DNA from: Brachybacterium subflavum
Lineage (GTDB): Bacteria > Actinomycetota > Actinomycetes > Actinomycetales > Dermabacteraceae
Assembly: GCF_009299795.1 (NCBI RefSeq)
Contig: NZ_VIGP01000001.1
Span: 434,001 to 498,000 of the forward strand
Direction of reading: 5' to 3'
Length of the DNA: 64,000 bases
Shown here: positions 1 through 7,677 of the stretch, piece after piece
Numbering within the stretch: the stretch's first letter is position 1
Layout of the letters: every line of letters begins with the position of its first letter
The notes under the pieces: model-generated
The model's database searches: none
Told to the model about the DNA's origin: nothing
Seen by the model: the letters and a program-made list of their open reading frames with translations, nothing else
Position numbers and translations under genes: made by a program

Positions 1-191
1 GCGACGCTCACGATGCCCTGCATGCCCGTGCGCAGCTCGCTGTCCTTGGACTGCATGAGGGTGCGGTGCAGCAGCGTGAGGGACAGCGTGCCCGTCAGCA
101 GCGTGCCCAGCACCAGCACGAGCGAGATCAGCGTGACCAGCCGCGTCCACAGGGACACGGGGCGCTGGGCGTTCAGGGTCGGGAAGGACAC
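1..191 (-). CDS. Sensor histidine kinase, N-terminal fragment (runs off the left edge)
   Basis: The gene begins with GTG at 191, ten bases past the stop of the response-regulator gene, and leaves the window after 63 codons. The visible part has a short basic cytoplasmic start and one long hydrophobic helix (about residues 17-41), followed by a polar stretch with MQSKDSEL that looks like the start of an extracytoplasmic sensor region. This is the usual N-terminus of a membrane-bound kinase that phosphorylates the neighbouring OmpR-type regulator. No H-box or ATPase motif lies inside the window, so the call rests on the helix and on the conserved regulator-kinase gene order. Co-transcription with the regulator is very likely. 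Confidence 0.75.
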   Translation of the reverse strand, partial: MSFPTLNAQRPVSLWTRLVTLISLVLVLGTLLTGTLSLTLLHRTLMQSKDSELRTGMQGIVSV

Positions 192-201
192 GGGGCGGTG
201 A

Positions 202-921
202 TCAGCGGCCCTCGGCAGAGCGCAGCACGTAGCCGATGCCGCGCTTGGTGTGGATCATCGGGTCGCCGATCACGTCGATCTTGCGGCGCAGGTAGGAGAT
301 GTAGGACTCGACGATGCCGACCTCGCCGGACCAGTCGTAGTCCCACACGTGGTCCAGGATCTGGGTCTTGGAGACCACGCGGCCGGCGTTGAGCATGAGG
401 TAGCGCAGCAGCTTGAACTCGGTGGGGGAGAGGTCGATGGCGATCTCGCCGCGGTAGACCTCGTGCGAATCCTCGTCGAGGCTCAGGTCGCCCACGACCA
501 GCGCGCTCTCGACGGTGTCCTCGGCGCCGCCGTGCGTGCGCCGCAGCACGGCGCGGATGCGGGCCACGACCTCCTCGAGGCTGAAGGGCTTGGTGACGTA
601 GTCGTCGCCGCCCACCGTGAGGCCCTGCACCTTGTCCTTGGTGTCGTCCTTCGCGGTGAGGAAGAGGATCGGGTACTGCTCCCCGCGGTCGCGCAGGCGC
701 CGGGTGACGGTGAAGCCGTCCATGTCGGGGAGCATCACGTCCAGGACCACGAGGTCCGGCTGGTGCTCGGTGGCCTCGCGGATGGCCTCGTTCCCGGTCG
801 AGGCGGTGAAGACCTCGAAGCCCGCGAAGCGCAGCGAGGTGGCGAGCAGGTCGCGGATGTTCGGCTCATCGTCCACCACGAGCAGACGGGCCTCGAAGTT
901 CTGATCCTGGTCTGTGGTCAT
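202..921 (-). CDS. OmpR/PhoB-family response regulator
   Basis: A 239-residue two-component regulator. The receiver domain (about residues 12-125) keeps the acidic pair D17/D18, the phospho-acceptor D61 in LVVLDVMLPDMDG, T89 and the conserved lysine K111 in TKPF. The C-terminal winged-helix DNA-binding domain (about 140-235) ends in the typical SYISYLRRKID and IHTKRGIGYVLR motifs. Length and domain order are normal for the family. The ATG at 921 follows GGTGGAG at a good distance. The partner kinase starts ten bases downstream. The signal sensed and the regulon cannot be read from the sequence. A 34-bp perfect palindrome lies 33 bases upstream of the start and may be its operator or a terminator of the gene before. 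Confidence 0.95.
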   Translation of the reverse strand: MTTDQDQNFEARLLVVDDEPNIRDLLATSLRFAGFEVFTASTGNEAIREATEHQPDLVVLDVMLPDMDGFTVTRRLRDRGEQYPILFLTAKDDTKDKVQGLTVGGDDYVTKPFSLEEVVARIRAVLRRTHGGAEDTVESALVVGDLSLDEDSHEVYRGEIAIDLSPTEFKLLRYLMLNAGRVVSKTQILDHVWDYDWSGEVGIVESYISYLRRKIDVIGDPMIHTKRGIGYVLRSAEGR

Positions 922-953
922 GGCTCCACCGTGAACCGGATGGGTGGGAGTTC

Positions 954-987
954 CCTGGACGTGCGCTGTGCACAGCGCACGTCCAGG
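954..987. repeat. 34-bp perfect palindrome between the LapA-domain gene and the response regulator
   Basis: The two 17-base arms (954-970 and 971-987) are exact reverse complements with no spacer, centred on TGTGCACA. It lies 94 bases after the stop of the LapA-domain gene and 33 bases before the start of the response-regulator gene, both read leftward. It could be a terminator hairpin for the first gene or a dimeric operator in the promoter of the second. There is no T-tract, but actinobacterial terminators often lack one. Confidence 0.7.
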
Positions 988-1081
988 TCGGTTTCCCGGG
1001 AGATCCCGGACACGTTCCGGGGCAGGATCCCGGAGCGGAGCCCGGGCTCACCCGCGGGGATCGGGCCGACGGGGCGCCGGC

Positions 1082-1594
1082 TCAGCGGTCCAGCATGCTC
1101 TGGATCTTGCCCTGCTGCTTGCGCAGCTTCTTGATGGTGCGGCTCTGCTGGAACATGCGCACGGAGCCGACCAGCGCCATCACCAGGGCGCCGGCGATCG
1201 CCGCGAGCAGCATGGCGACGCCCAGCGGCAGCGAGAAGTCGGCGGTGAAGTAGTGGAAGTTCGCCGCGTGGTTGTTCTGCAGGATGAACACGAGCAGCAG
1301 GATCAGCACGATGGCGCCGAGCACGAGGGCGATCCACACGCCTGCCGTGCGCTTGCCGGAGGTCGGGACGTCCGAGACCTGCTCGCGGGGCGCCGTGCCG
1401 GTGCGGCCGGAGGTGGCGTCCCTGCCGCCCGGGGCCTTCTGACCGCCCTCGCGCGAGGTCTCCCGCGAGCGTGACGTCTCCGGCGAGGTGGGGGCGTCGA
1501 GGCCGCCGGTCGTGCCCGCTGCGGGGCTCTCGGGGGCGCCGCTCGGGCGCGGCTCGCGCGGGGTGGTGGGGGTGGAGTCGTCGGGGGAGGTCAT
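1082..1594 (-). CDS. LapA-domain (DUF1049) membrane protein
   Basis: A 170-residue protein. The first ~85 residues are a disordered stretch rich in Ser, Thr, Pro and Gly. Two hydrophobic helices follow (about 88-107 and 122-145), joined by QNNHAANFHYF, which matches the LapA/DUF1049 pattern of two helices with a short Q-N-rich loop, and then a basic tail with RTIKKLRKQQGKI. In enterobacteria LapA takes part in regulating lipopolysaccharide assembly; actinomycetes have no LPS, and the role of their long-headed version is unknown. ATG at 1594 is preceded by GAGGAG; an upstream ATG at 1636 would only add unconserved residues. Confidence 0.8.
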   Translation of the reverse strand: MTSPDDSTPTTPREPRPSGAPESPAAGTTGGLDAPTSPETSRSRETSREGGQKAPGGRDATSGRTGTAPREQVSDVPTSGKRTAGVWIALVLGAIVLILLLVFILQNNHAANFHYFTADFSLPLGVAMLLAAIAGALVMALVGSVRMFQQSRTIKKLRKQQGKIQSMLDR

Positions 1595-1714
1595 CGCGGG
1601 CTCCTCGGGGAAGACGGGCGCGGCCCAGGGCCGCACGGGACAGCGTCCACTGTAGTCACCGCGGCCCTCTCGACCTCGGACCTGCGGGTGCGGCGGGCGC
1701 TGTCCCCCGCGGTG

Positions 1715-3358
1715 TCAGCCGACGGGCAGGTCCTCCGCGTCCAGGATCGAGTACGCGTAGCCCTGCTCGGCGAGGAAGCGCTGGCGGTGCGCGGCGAACT
1801 CCTGGTCCTGGGTGTCACGCGTGACCACGGTGTAGAAATGCGCCTCGCGGCCGTCGGCCTTGGGGCGCAGCAGCCGGCCGAGGCGCTGGGCCTCCTCCTG
1901 GCGGGAGCCGAAGGCTCCGGAGACCTGGACCGCGACGCTCGCCTCGGGCAGGTCGATCGAGAAGTTCGCGACCTTGGAGACCACGAGGCGGTCGATCGTG
2001 CCCGTGCGGAAGGCGTCGAACAGCTCCTGGCGCTTCTTCACGGGGGTCCTCCCGGTGATGAGGTCGCAGTCCAGGCGCTCGGCGATCTCCTCGAGCTGGT
2101 CGAGGTACTGGCCGATCACGAGCAGGCCCTCGCCGGCGTGGCGCGCGGCCAGGCGCTCGACCACGTCGAGCTTGCCGGGATGCGCCGCGGCGAGGCGGTG
2201 GCGGTCGTCGGCCTCAGCGCCCGCGTGGAGCATGCGCTCCTCGCGGGTCATGCTCACGCGCACCTCGGTGCACACGGCCGGGGCGATGTACCCCTGGGCC
2301 TCGATGTCCTTCCACGGGGCGTCGTAGCGCTTGGGGCCGATCAGCGAGAACACCTCGCCCTCGCGGCCGTCCTCCCGCACGAGCGTCGCCGTGAGGCCCA
2401 GGCGCCGACGGGCCTGCAGATCGGCGGTCATCCGGAACACGGGGGCCGGCAGCAGGTGGACCTCGTCGTAGACGATGAGGCCCCAGTCCCGGGCGCTCAC
2501 GAGCTCGAGGTGCGGGTGGACGCCCTTCCGCTTCATCGTGAGCACCTGGTAGGTGGCGATGGTGACGGGACGGATCTCCTTGGACGCGCCCGAGTACTCG
2601 CCGATCTCCTCCTCGGTGAGCGAGGTGCGCCGCAGCAGCTCGGCCTTCCACTGGCGCGCGGAGACGGTGGAGGTGACGAGGATCAGGGTGGTGCGGCCCA
2701 TGGCGGCCATGGCGCCTGCGCCGACGAGGGTCTTGCCGGCGCCGCAGGGCAGCACGGCGACCCCGCTGCCGCCCTCGACGAACGCGTGAACGGCCGCGCG
2801 CTGGTAGGGGCGCAGCGCCCAGCCGTCCTCGCGCAGGGTGATCGGGTGGGACTCGCCGTCGACGTACCCGGCGAGGTCCTCGGCGGGCCAGCCCAGGCGC
2901 AGCAGCGCCTGCTTGAGGGCGCCGCGCTCGGAGGGGTGGACGGCGATCGTGTCCTCGTCGATGCGCGTGCCCAGCATCCCGGCCACGCGCTTCGAGCGGG
3001 AGACCTCGGTGAGCACGGCGCGGTCCAGGGCGCGCAGCACGAGCCCGTGCGCCGGATCGGCCTGCAGCTGCAGCCTGCCGTAGCGGTCCATGGTGTCCGC
3101 GACGTCCACGAGGAGGGCGTGCGGGACGGGATAGCGGGAGTGGTCCACGAGCGCGGCGACCACGGTCTCCGCGTCGTACCCGGCGGCACGGGCGTTCCAC
3201 AGTCCCAGGTCGGTGATCCGGTAGGTGTGGATGTGCTCGGGCGCGCGCTCGAGCTCCGCGAAGGGCGCGATCGCCGCGCGGGCGAGGGCCGCGGAGGGAT
3301 GGTCGACCTCCAGCAGGAGGGACTTGTCGCTCTGGACGATGAGGGGGCCGTCGGTCAC
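1715..3358 (-). CDS. DNA repair helicase of the XPB/Ssl2 family
   Basis: A 547-residue superfamily 2 helicase. An N-terminal XPB domain (about 1-165) precedes the motor core with Walker A PCGAGKT (near residue 204), the DEVH box (near 298), the LTATLVRED motif III region and the C-terminal motif VI stretch EEAQRLGRLLRPK. The family unwinds DNA 3' to 5' in an ATP-dependent manner and is thought to act in DNA repair; many actinobacteria carry it alongside a helicase-associated protein, here encoded at 7678-9876. The start is taken as GTG at 3358 because it gives the usual actinobacterial length; upstream codons in this frame read into low-complexity, arginine-rich sequence. Confidence 0.92.
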   Translation of the reverse strand: MTDGPLIVQSDKSLLLEVDHPSAALARAAIAPFAELERAPEHIHTYRITDLGLWNARAAGYDAETVVAALVDHSRYPVPHALLVDVADTMDRYGRLQLQADPAHGLVLRALDRAVLTEVSRSKRVAGMLGTRIDEDTIAVHPSERGALKQALLRLGWPAEDLAGYVDGESHPITLREDGWALRPYQRAAVHAFVEGGSGVAVLPCGAGKTLVGAGAMAAMGRTTLILVTSTVSARQWKAELLRRTSLTEEEIGEYSGASKEIRPVTIATYQVLTMKRKGVHPHLELVSARDWGLIVYDEVHLLPAPVFRMTADLQARRRLGLTATLVREDGREGEVFSLIGPKRYDAPWKDIEAQGYIAPAVCTEVRVSMTREERMLHAGAEADDRHRLAAAHPGKLDVVERLAARHAGEGLLVIGQYLDQLEEIAERLDCDLITGRTPVKKRQELFDAFRTGTIDRLVVSKVANFSIDLPEASVAVQVSGAFGSRQEEAQRLGRLLRPKADGREAHFYTVVTRDTQDQEFAAHRQRFLAEQGYAYSILDAEDLPVG

Positions 3359-3474
3359 CCGAGCGAGGGTACGCCGGGTGGGCGGTCGCCGAGCGGGCGC
3401 CGTCGGACGTCTCACGTGCTCGAGCGGCGGGGTCCGAGCAGCCGGGACCTCGCCCCTCGCCCCCGGGTCCCGCC

Positions 3475-4230
3475 TCAGCGCGGGAGTGCGCGCCCCTCGA
3501 TCCGCTCGAACAGGCCCAGCAGGAACAGCGAGGTGAACGGCGTGATCACGATGCTCAGCACGTTCAGCCAGGTGCCCAGCGAGGACGCGATGAGGACGAG
3601 GACGCACGCGATCACGGCGGTGCCGAGCCGCCGGCTCGCGGCGCGGGATCCGGCGCCGATCGGGACGTCGGACCCCCGGGCGGCGGCGGCCGGGACGAGC
3701 ATCAGCAGGACCATCGCGACCAGCCCCGGGAGGAAGCACAGCGCGAAGCCGACGACCGTGATGACGCCGCAGATGATGAGCATGAGGATGACGCGGCCGT
3801 TGCCTGCGAAGTAGCGCGTGGGGTCCTGTCGGTCCCCGCGCAGCACGTCGACGCCGAAGCGCAGGGTCCCCGCGGTCCACAGGAGCTGGATCACGAGATA
3901 TGCGACGGCCAGCAGCAGTTGTGCGGGAGCGAGCGCGATCGGGATCCCGTCGGGGACGACGTCCGCGACGCCCTGGAGTCCGAGCAGTCCCGTGGAGTCG
4001 TCGTCGCCCGCGAGGGCGGGGAGGATGTCCAGCGCCAGCGCGATCGCGCCGTAGATCGCGGCGGGGAGCACCAGCGAGCGCCAGTTCCGCACGACGCCGG
4101 TGCCCATGAACGTCAGCGCCGCCCCGAGGTCGGCGCCGAGGTCGCCGTGGGACGCCGGCCCGCCCGGCGACTGCGGGTGCTGCGGGAACTGCGGGCCCGG
4201 TCCCTGCGGGGGAGGGGGCTGTGCCGTCAT
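3475..4230 (-). CDS. Multi-pass membrane protein, paralogue of its neighbour
   Basis: A 251-residue protein with a Pro/Gln-rich N-terminus (1-30) and about five or six hydrophobic helices. It shares an organisation and short motifs with the gene just upstream: DLGADLGA before the first helix, a conserved glycine-rich region before the middle helices, and an ending of the type LFERIEGRAL against LYERVSGRAL. Its ATG overlaps the stop of that gene by four bases, so the two are translated together. The pattern resembles integral membrane proteins of the DUF975 or glycerophosphoryl-phosphodiesterase membrane-domain type, but no catalytic motif is visible. Function unknown. Confidence 0.8.
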   Translation of the reverse strand: MTAQPPPPQGPGPQFPQHPQSPGGPASHGDLGADLGAALTFMGTGVVRNWRSLVLPAAIYGAIALALDILPALAGDDDSTGLLGLQGVADVVPDGIPIALAPAQLLLAVAYLVIQLLWTAGTLRFGVDVLRGDRQDPTRYFAGNGRVILMLIICGVITVVGFALCFLPGLVAMVLLMLVPAAAARGSDVPIGAGSRAASRRLGTAVIACVLVLIASSLGTWLNVLSIVITPFTSLFLLGLFERIEGRALPR

Positions 4231-5189
4231 GCTCGCGCCGGCTCCGCGAGCGCGCGGCCGCTGACCCGCTCGTAGAGACCGAACTGGAAGAGCACCAGCA
4301 GCGGCACCAGCAGGACCGAGCCGACGACGATCATGCCGGCGATGCTGGAGGCGGCCATGAAGATCACGTAGGCCAGGACCGTGATGCCCAGGTGTCCGCG
4401 CACCAGGGCGAAGCTCTCCTTGATCGCAGCGCCAGGGCTCGCACCACGAGCGGCCGCGGGGATCGCATAGAAGGAGAGCACCGCGAGGATCAGGCCGGGG
4501 ATGTAGAGCAGGATCATGCCGATCGCGATCATGATGCCGACGAGGAGCGCGGTGAGGACCACGCGGCCGGCGCCGACGAACGACGAGCCGAGCGAGGGGC
4601 GCTCACCGGTGCGCACGGTCTCGGCGGCGCGCGCCGCGCCGGACTGCCACAGGATCGAGACGATGCCGGCGAAGGGAAGAGCGGCCAGGACGATCCCGTA
4701 CATGGCGAGGATCGCCCCCGCAGGGACCTCGTCAGAGGCCGGGGAGTCCTGCATCATCCCGACCATCACGGCGATGCCGATGCCCGTCGCGACGCCGACG
4801 ATGACGAGGACCGCCAGGGACCATACGATCGCCGGCACGAGGAACGCGGCGACGTTGCGCGCGAACGCCGACCACATCCAGCTGATCGAGGCGCCGAGAT
4901 CGGCGCCCAGGTCGGTGCCCGGGGCGGGACCGGTCGTGCCGGCGGACTGCGACTGCGGGCCTGCGGGGAACTGCTGCCCGGGCTGGTCCTGCCGGTCCTG
5001 CCGCTCGTGCTGCCCCGGCTGACCGGTCTGGTCCTGCTGGCCGGGCCGACCGTAGGGCGCGGCCTGTCCGTACGACGCGGGGGAGCCCTGCGGCTGCTGC
5101 GGTGCGCTCCAGGCGCCCGAGTCCGCGCTGCTGCCGTCGTCGGGGCCGCCGGCGCTCTCGCTGCCGGGGTACGGGGGGATGCTGCTCAT
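4227..5189 (-). CDS. Multi-pass membrane protein with Gln/Pro-rich cytoplasmic head
   Basis: A 320-residue protein. Residues 1-90 are low complexity, with repeated QPGQ and DRQDQ blocks, and are likely disordered. From DLGADLGAS onward come about six hydrophobic helices, ending in LYERVSGRALAEPARA. It is the longer member of a translationally coupled tandem pair (ATGA overlap at 4227-4230). The pair may have arisen by duplication with divergence of the head region. No enzymatic residues stand out; a scaffold or permease-like role is possible but not shown. Confidence 0.8.
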   Translation of the reverse strand: MSSIPPYPGSESAGGPDDGSSADSGAWSAPQQPQGSPASYGQAAPYGRPGQQDQTGQPGQHERQDRQDQPGQQFPAGPQSQSAGTTGPAPGTDLGADLGASISWMWSAFARNVAAFLVPAIVWSLAVLVIVGVATGIGIAVMVGMMQDSPASDEVPAGAILAMYGIVLAALPFAGIVSILWQSGAARAAETVRTGERPSLGSSFVGAGRVVLTALLVGIMIAIGMILLYIPGLILAVLSFYAIPAAARGASPGAAIKESFALVRGHLGITVLAYVIFMAASSIAGMIVVGSVLLVPLLVLFQFGLYERVSGRALAEPARA

Positions 5190-5539
5190 GGCGGTGCTTC
5201 TCCTCGGTGCTGCGGGGCCGACCAGCGGTCGATCGCCCTGCGCGACGTGGGGTCTGGGGTCGTCGGGTCTCGTGGTGCGGGCACGACGCTACCGGGCGAC
5301 CGGGTGCTCGTCGTCCCTCGTTCGTCGGTCGGATGGGGCGACGGAGGTCGGCACGGGGCGTGCCGCCGGTCACGGCAAGCCCTGGCACGGCAGCGCAGCG
5401 GACGCGCGGCGTCCCTACAATGGGCGCGACGGCTGGCGCAGGTGCCCTCGGGTGATGCCCGGGGACCGTTTCGCGCCGCCCCCGGACGCGCGGTCCTGCC
5501 GCACGCCGGCAGCCCGCACTCGATGCAAGGAGCACATCC
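5190..5539. promoter_or_regulatory. Divergent intergenic region upstream of gnd
   Basis: This 350-base gap separates the leftward membrane-protein pair from gnd. Reading right, TACAAT at 5416-5421 is a good -10 hexamer for gnd; no clear -35 element is at the expected distance. A GGAG ribosome site lies just before the gnd start. Reading left, TAGCGT (complement near 5289-5294) is a possible -10 for the membrane-protein operon. I see no coding sequence in the gap. Confidence 0.4.
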
Positions 5540-7003
5540 ATGGCCAGCTTCGAACCTTCGCCCGCGAACGTCGCCGACATCGGCGTGACCGGCATGGCGG
5601 TGATGGGGTCCAACCTCGCCCGCAACCTCGCGCGCAACGGCTTCAAGGTCGCGATCCACAACCGCTCGGTCGCCAAGACCGAGACCGTGTACGACAACTA
5701 CAAGGGCGAGGGCGAGTTCTTCCCCTCCGAGTCCACCGAGGACTTCGTCAACTCCCTGCAGAAGCCGCGCGTGGCGATCATCATGGTGAAGGCCGGCGGC
5801 CCCACCGACGCCGTCATCGACGAGCTCTCCCAGTACATGGACGAGGGCGACATCATCGTGGACTGCGGCAACGCGCTGTTCACCGACACCCGCCGTCGCG
5901 AGCACGCGCTGCGCGAGAAGGGCCTGCACTTCGTGGGCGCGGGCGTCTCCGGCGGCGAGGAGGGCGCCCTCAACGGCCCCTCGATCATGCCCGGCGGCAC
6001 CGTCGAGTCCTACGACCGCCTCGGCCCGATGTTCGAGAAGATCTCCGCGCACGTCGACGGCGCCCCCTGCTGCACGCACGTGGGCGCGGACGGCGCCGGC
6101 CACTTCGTGAAGATGGTCCACAACGGCATCGAGTACGCCGACATGCAGGTCATCTCCGAGGCCTACGACCTCATGAAGCGCGCGCTGGGCATGGACGCCG
6201 ACGCCATCGGCGACGTCTTCGCCGAGTGGAACAAGGGCGACCTCGAGTCCTTCCTCATCGAGATCACCGCGATCGTGCTCAAGCACAAGGACTCGCGCAC
6301 CGGCCAGGCCTTCGTGGACGTCATCCTCGACCAGGCGGCCCAGAAGGGCACCGGCGCCTGGACCGTGCAGACCGCCCTGGACCTGGGCGTCCCGGTCACC
6401 GGCATCGCCGAGGCCACCTTCGCGCGCTCCATCTCCGGCGACGCCGCCGAGCGCGAGGCCGCCCGCGCGACCCTCAAGGGCGAGACCCTCGACGAGGAGA
6501 TCACCGACAAGGCCCAGTTCATCGACGACCTGCAGAAGGCGCTCTACGCCTCCAAGCTCGTCGCCTACTCGCAGGGCTTCGAGGAGATCGCCAAGGGCGC
6601 CGAGAACTACGACTGGGACATCAACCTCGGCGACATGGCGAAGATCTGGCGCGGCGGCTGCATCATCCGCGCCAAGTTCCTCAACCGCATCACCGAGGCG
6701 TACGACCGCGAGCCCGGCCTGAAGCTGCTGCTGGCGGACCCGTACTTCACCGAGGAGATCACCAAGTGCGTGCCCGCGTGGCGCCGCGTGGTCGCCTACG
6801 CCGCGGCCAACGGCTTCCCGGCCCCGGTGTTCGCCTCCTCGCTCGCGTACTACGACGCGGTGCGCGCCGAGCGCCTGCCCGCCGCCCTGGTGCAGGCCCA
6901 GCGCGACTACTTCGGCGCCCACACCTACAAGCGCGTGGACGACGAGGGCACCTACCACGTCGAGTGGTCGGGCGACCTCACCGAGACCCGCCAGGACGGC
7001 TGA
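5540..7003 (+). CDS. gnd: 6-phosphogluconate dehydrogenase, decarboxylating
   Basis: A 487-residue cytoplasmic enzyme of the oxidative pentose-phosphate pathway that converts 6-phosphogluconate to ribulose 5-phosphate and CO2 with reduction of NADP+. The N-terminal Rossmann fold shows MAVMGSNLARN and HNRSVAKTE, the latter of the NADP-binding type. The central substrate-binding motifs GAGVSGGEEGALNGPS and GHFVKMVHNGIEY are intact (the family's catalytic Lys lies in the second), and the C-terminal signature region reads ILDQAAQKGTGAWT. Length is normal for the long GndA-type enzyme. ATG at 5540 follows AAGGAG. It stands alone between a divergent promoter region and a strong bidirectional hairpin. 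Confidence 0.97.
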   Translation: MASFEPSPANVADIGVTGMAVMGSNLARNLARNGFKVAIHNRSVAKTETVYDNYKGEGEFFPSESTEDFVNSLQKPRVAIIMVKAGGPTDAVIDELSQYMDEGDIIVDCGNALFTDTRRREHALREKGLHFVGAGVSGGEEGALNGPSIMPGGTVESYDRLGPMFEKISAHVDGAPCCTHVGADGAGHFVKMVHNGIEYADMQVISEAYDLMKRALGMDADAIGDVFAEWNKGDLESFLIEITAIVLKHKDSRTGQAFVDVILDQAAQKGTGAWTVQTALDLGVPVTGIAEATFARSISGDAAEREAARATLKGETLDEEITDKAQFIDDLQKALYASKLVAYSQGFEEIAKGAENYDWDINLGDMAKIWRGGCIIRAKFLNRITEAYDREPGLKLLLADPYFTEEITKCVPAWRRVVAYAAANGFPAPVFASSLAYYDAVRAERLPAALVQAQRDYFGAHTYKRVDDEGTYHVEWSGDLTETRQDG

Positions 7004-7031
7004 TCGACTGCGCCCCGACTCCGAGGGCGCA

Positions 7032-7077
7032 GGCATGAGAAGAGCCCGGACCGTTCGGTCCGGGCTCTTCTCATGCC
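7032..7077. terminator. Strong hairpin terminator between convergent genes
   Basis: Two perfect 21-base arms (7032-7052 and 7057-7077) enclose the loop GTTC. It begins 29 bases after the gnd stop and lies about 50 bases beyond the stop of the convergent gene at 7131-7460, so it can serve both. There is no long T-tract, as is common for actinobacterial terminators. Confidence 0.9.
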
Positions 7078-7130
7078 CAGGGTCTCGACGCAGCGCGCAG
7101 GGCGCTGGGGGCCTGTGCTCCCGAGAGGGA

Positions 7131-7460
7131 TCAGTAGCTCTCCATCGAACCGCTGCTGATCATGGCGATCACCGCAGCGACATTGAGGCCGATGTAGATG
7201 AGCCAGAGGACGACGCACACCGCGTAGGCGATCCAACCCCACGTGTAGAGCTTGTTCGCCAGGGGCAGGTCGGTATCGGCCTTGACGAGCCCGATGATCG
7301 CCAGGACCAGGGTGATCGGGTTGCCCAGGCAGACCACGCCCACGACCAGCTGGACGATCCATTTGGTCTTGCTGACAGGAGCGCCCGGCGCAGTGCCTGC
7401 GCCGGGCGGGAGCGGGCCGTCGGGGTTCGGGGCGCTGAAGTTGGGGTTCGGGGTGGTCAT
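7131..7460 (-). CDS. Small two-helix membrane protein (CD225/dispanin-like)
   Basis: A 109-residue protein. A Pro/Asn/Gly-rich N-terminal tail (1-32) is followed by a hydrophobic helix (about 36-58), a short polar loop with KADTDLPLANKLYTWGW, and a second helix (about 70-96). The spacing, with a loop carrying alternating basic and aromatic residues before a WGW/WIAY helix, resembles bacterial CD225/dispanin-type proteins, but the match is by eye only. The start at 7460 is supported by AAGGGA; an ATG further upstream would add only basic, unconserved sequence. Function unknown. Confidence 0.7.
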   Translation of the reverse strand: MTTPNPNFSAPNPDGPLPPGAGTAPGAPVSKTKWIVQLVVGVVCLGNPITLVLAIIGLVKADTDLPLANKLYTWGWIAYAVCVVLWLIYIGLNVAAVIAMISSGSMESY

Positions 7461-7570
7461 GGTGGTCCCTTCGTCGGTCCGGCGAGGAGGCGCCGGTCTG
7501 TCATGGTGGCCGCGGCAGTGCCGCTCCGCAGTGCCGTACCGAAGCATAGGCAGTCGAATGCGGGTTCGAC

Positions 7571-7590
7571 CATGGGGATAAGTCCCCATG
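7571..7590. terminator. Short hairpin downstream of the helicase-associated gene
   Basis: An eight-base perfect stem (CATGGGGA with TCCCCATG) closes the loop TAAG, and GGGTT/AACCC can extend it outside a small bulge. It lies about 90 bases past the stop of the gene at 7678-9876 and about 110 bases before the start of the next leftward gene. It may end the first transcript or sit in the leader of the second. I see nothing else in the gap 7461-7677. Confidence 0.45.
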
Positions 7591-7677
7591 AACCCGGGTG
7601 TCCGGGTCTGCGGCGCCGACGGGGCTCATGATCGGACCTCGACCCCTGGCCTGCTGGCGGGACGATGCTCCGTCGTG

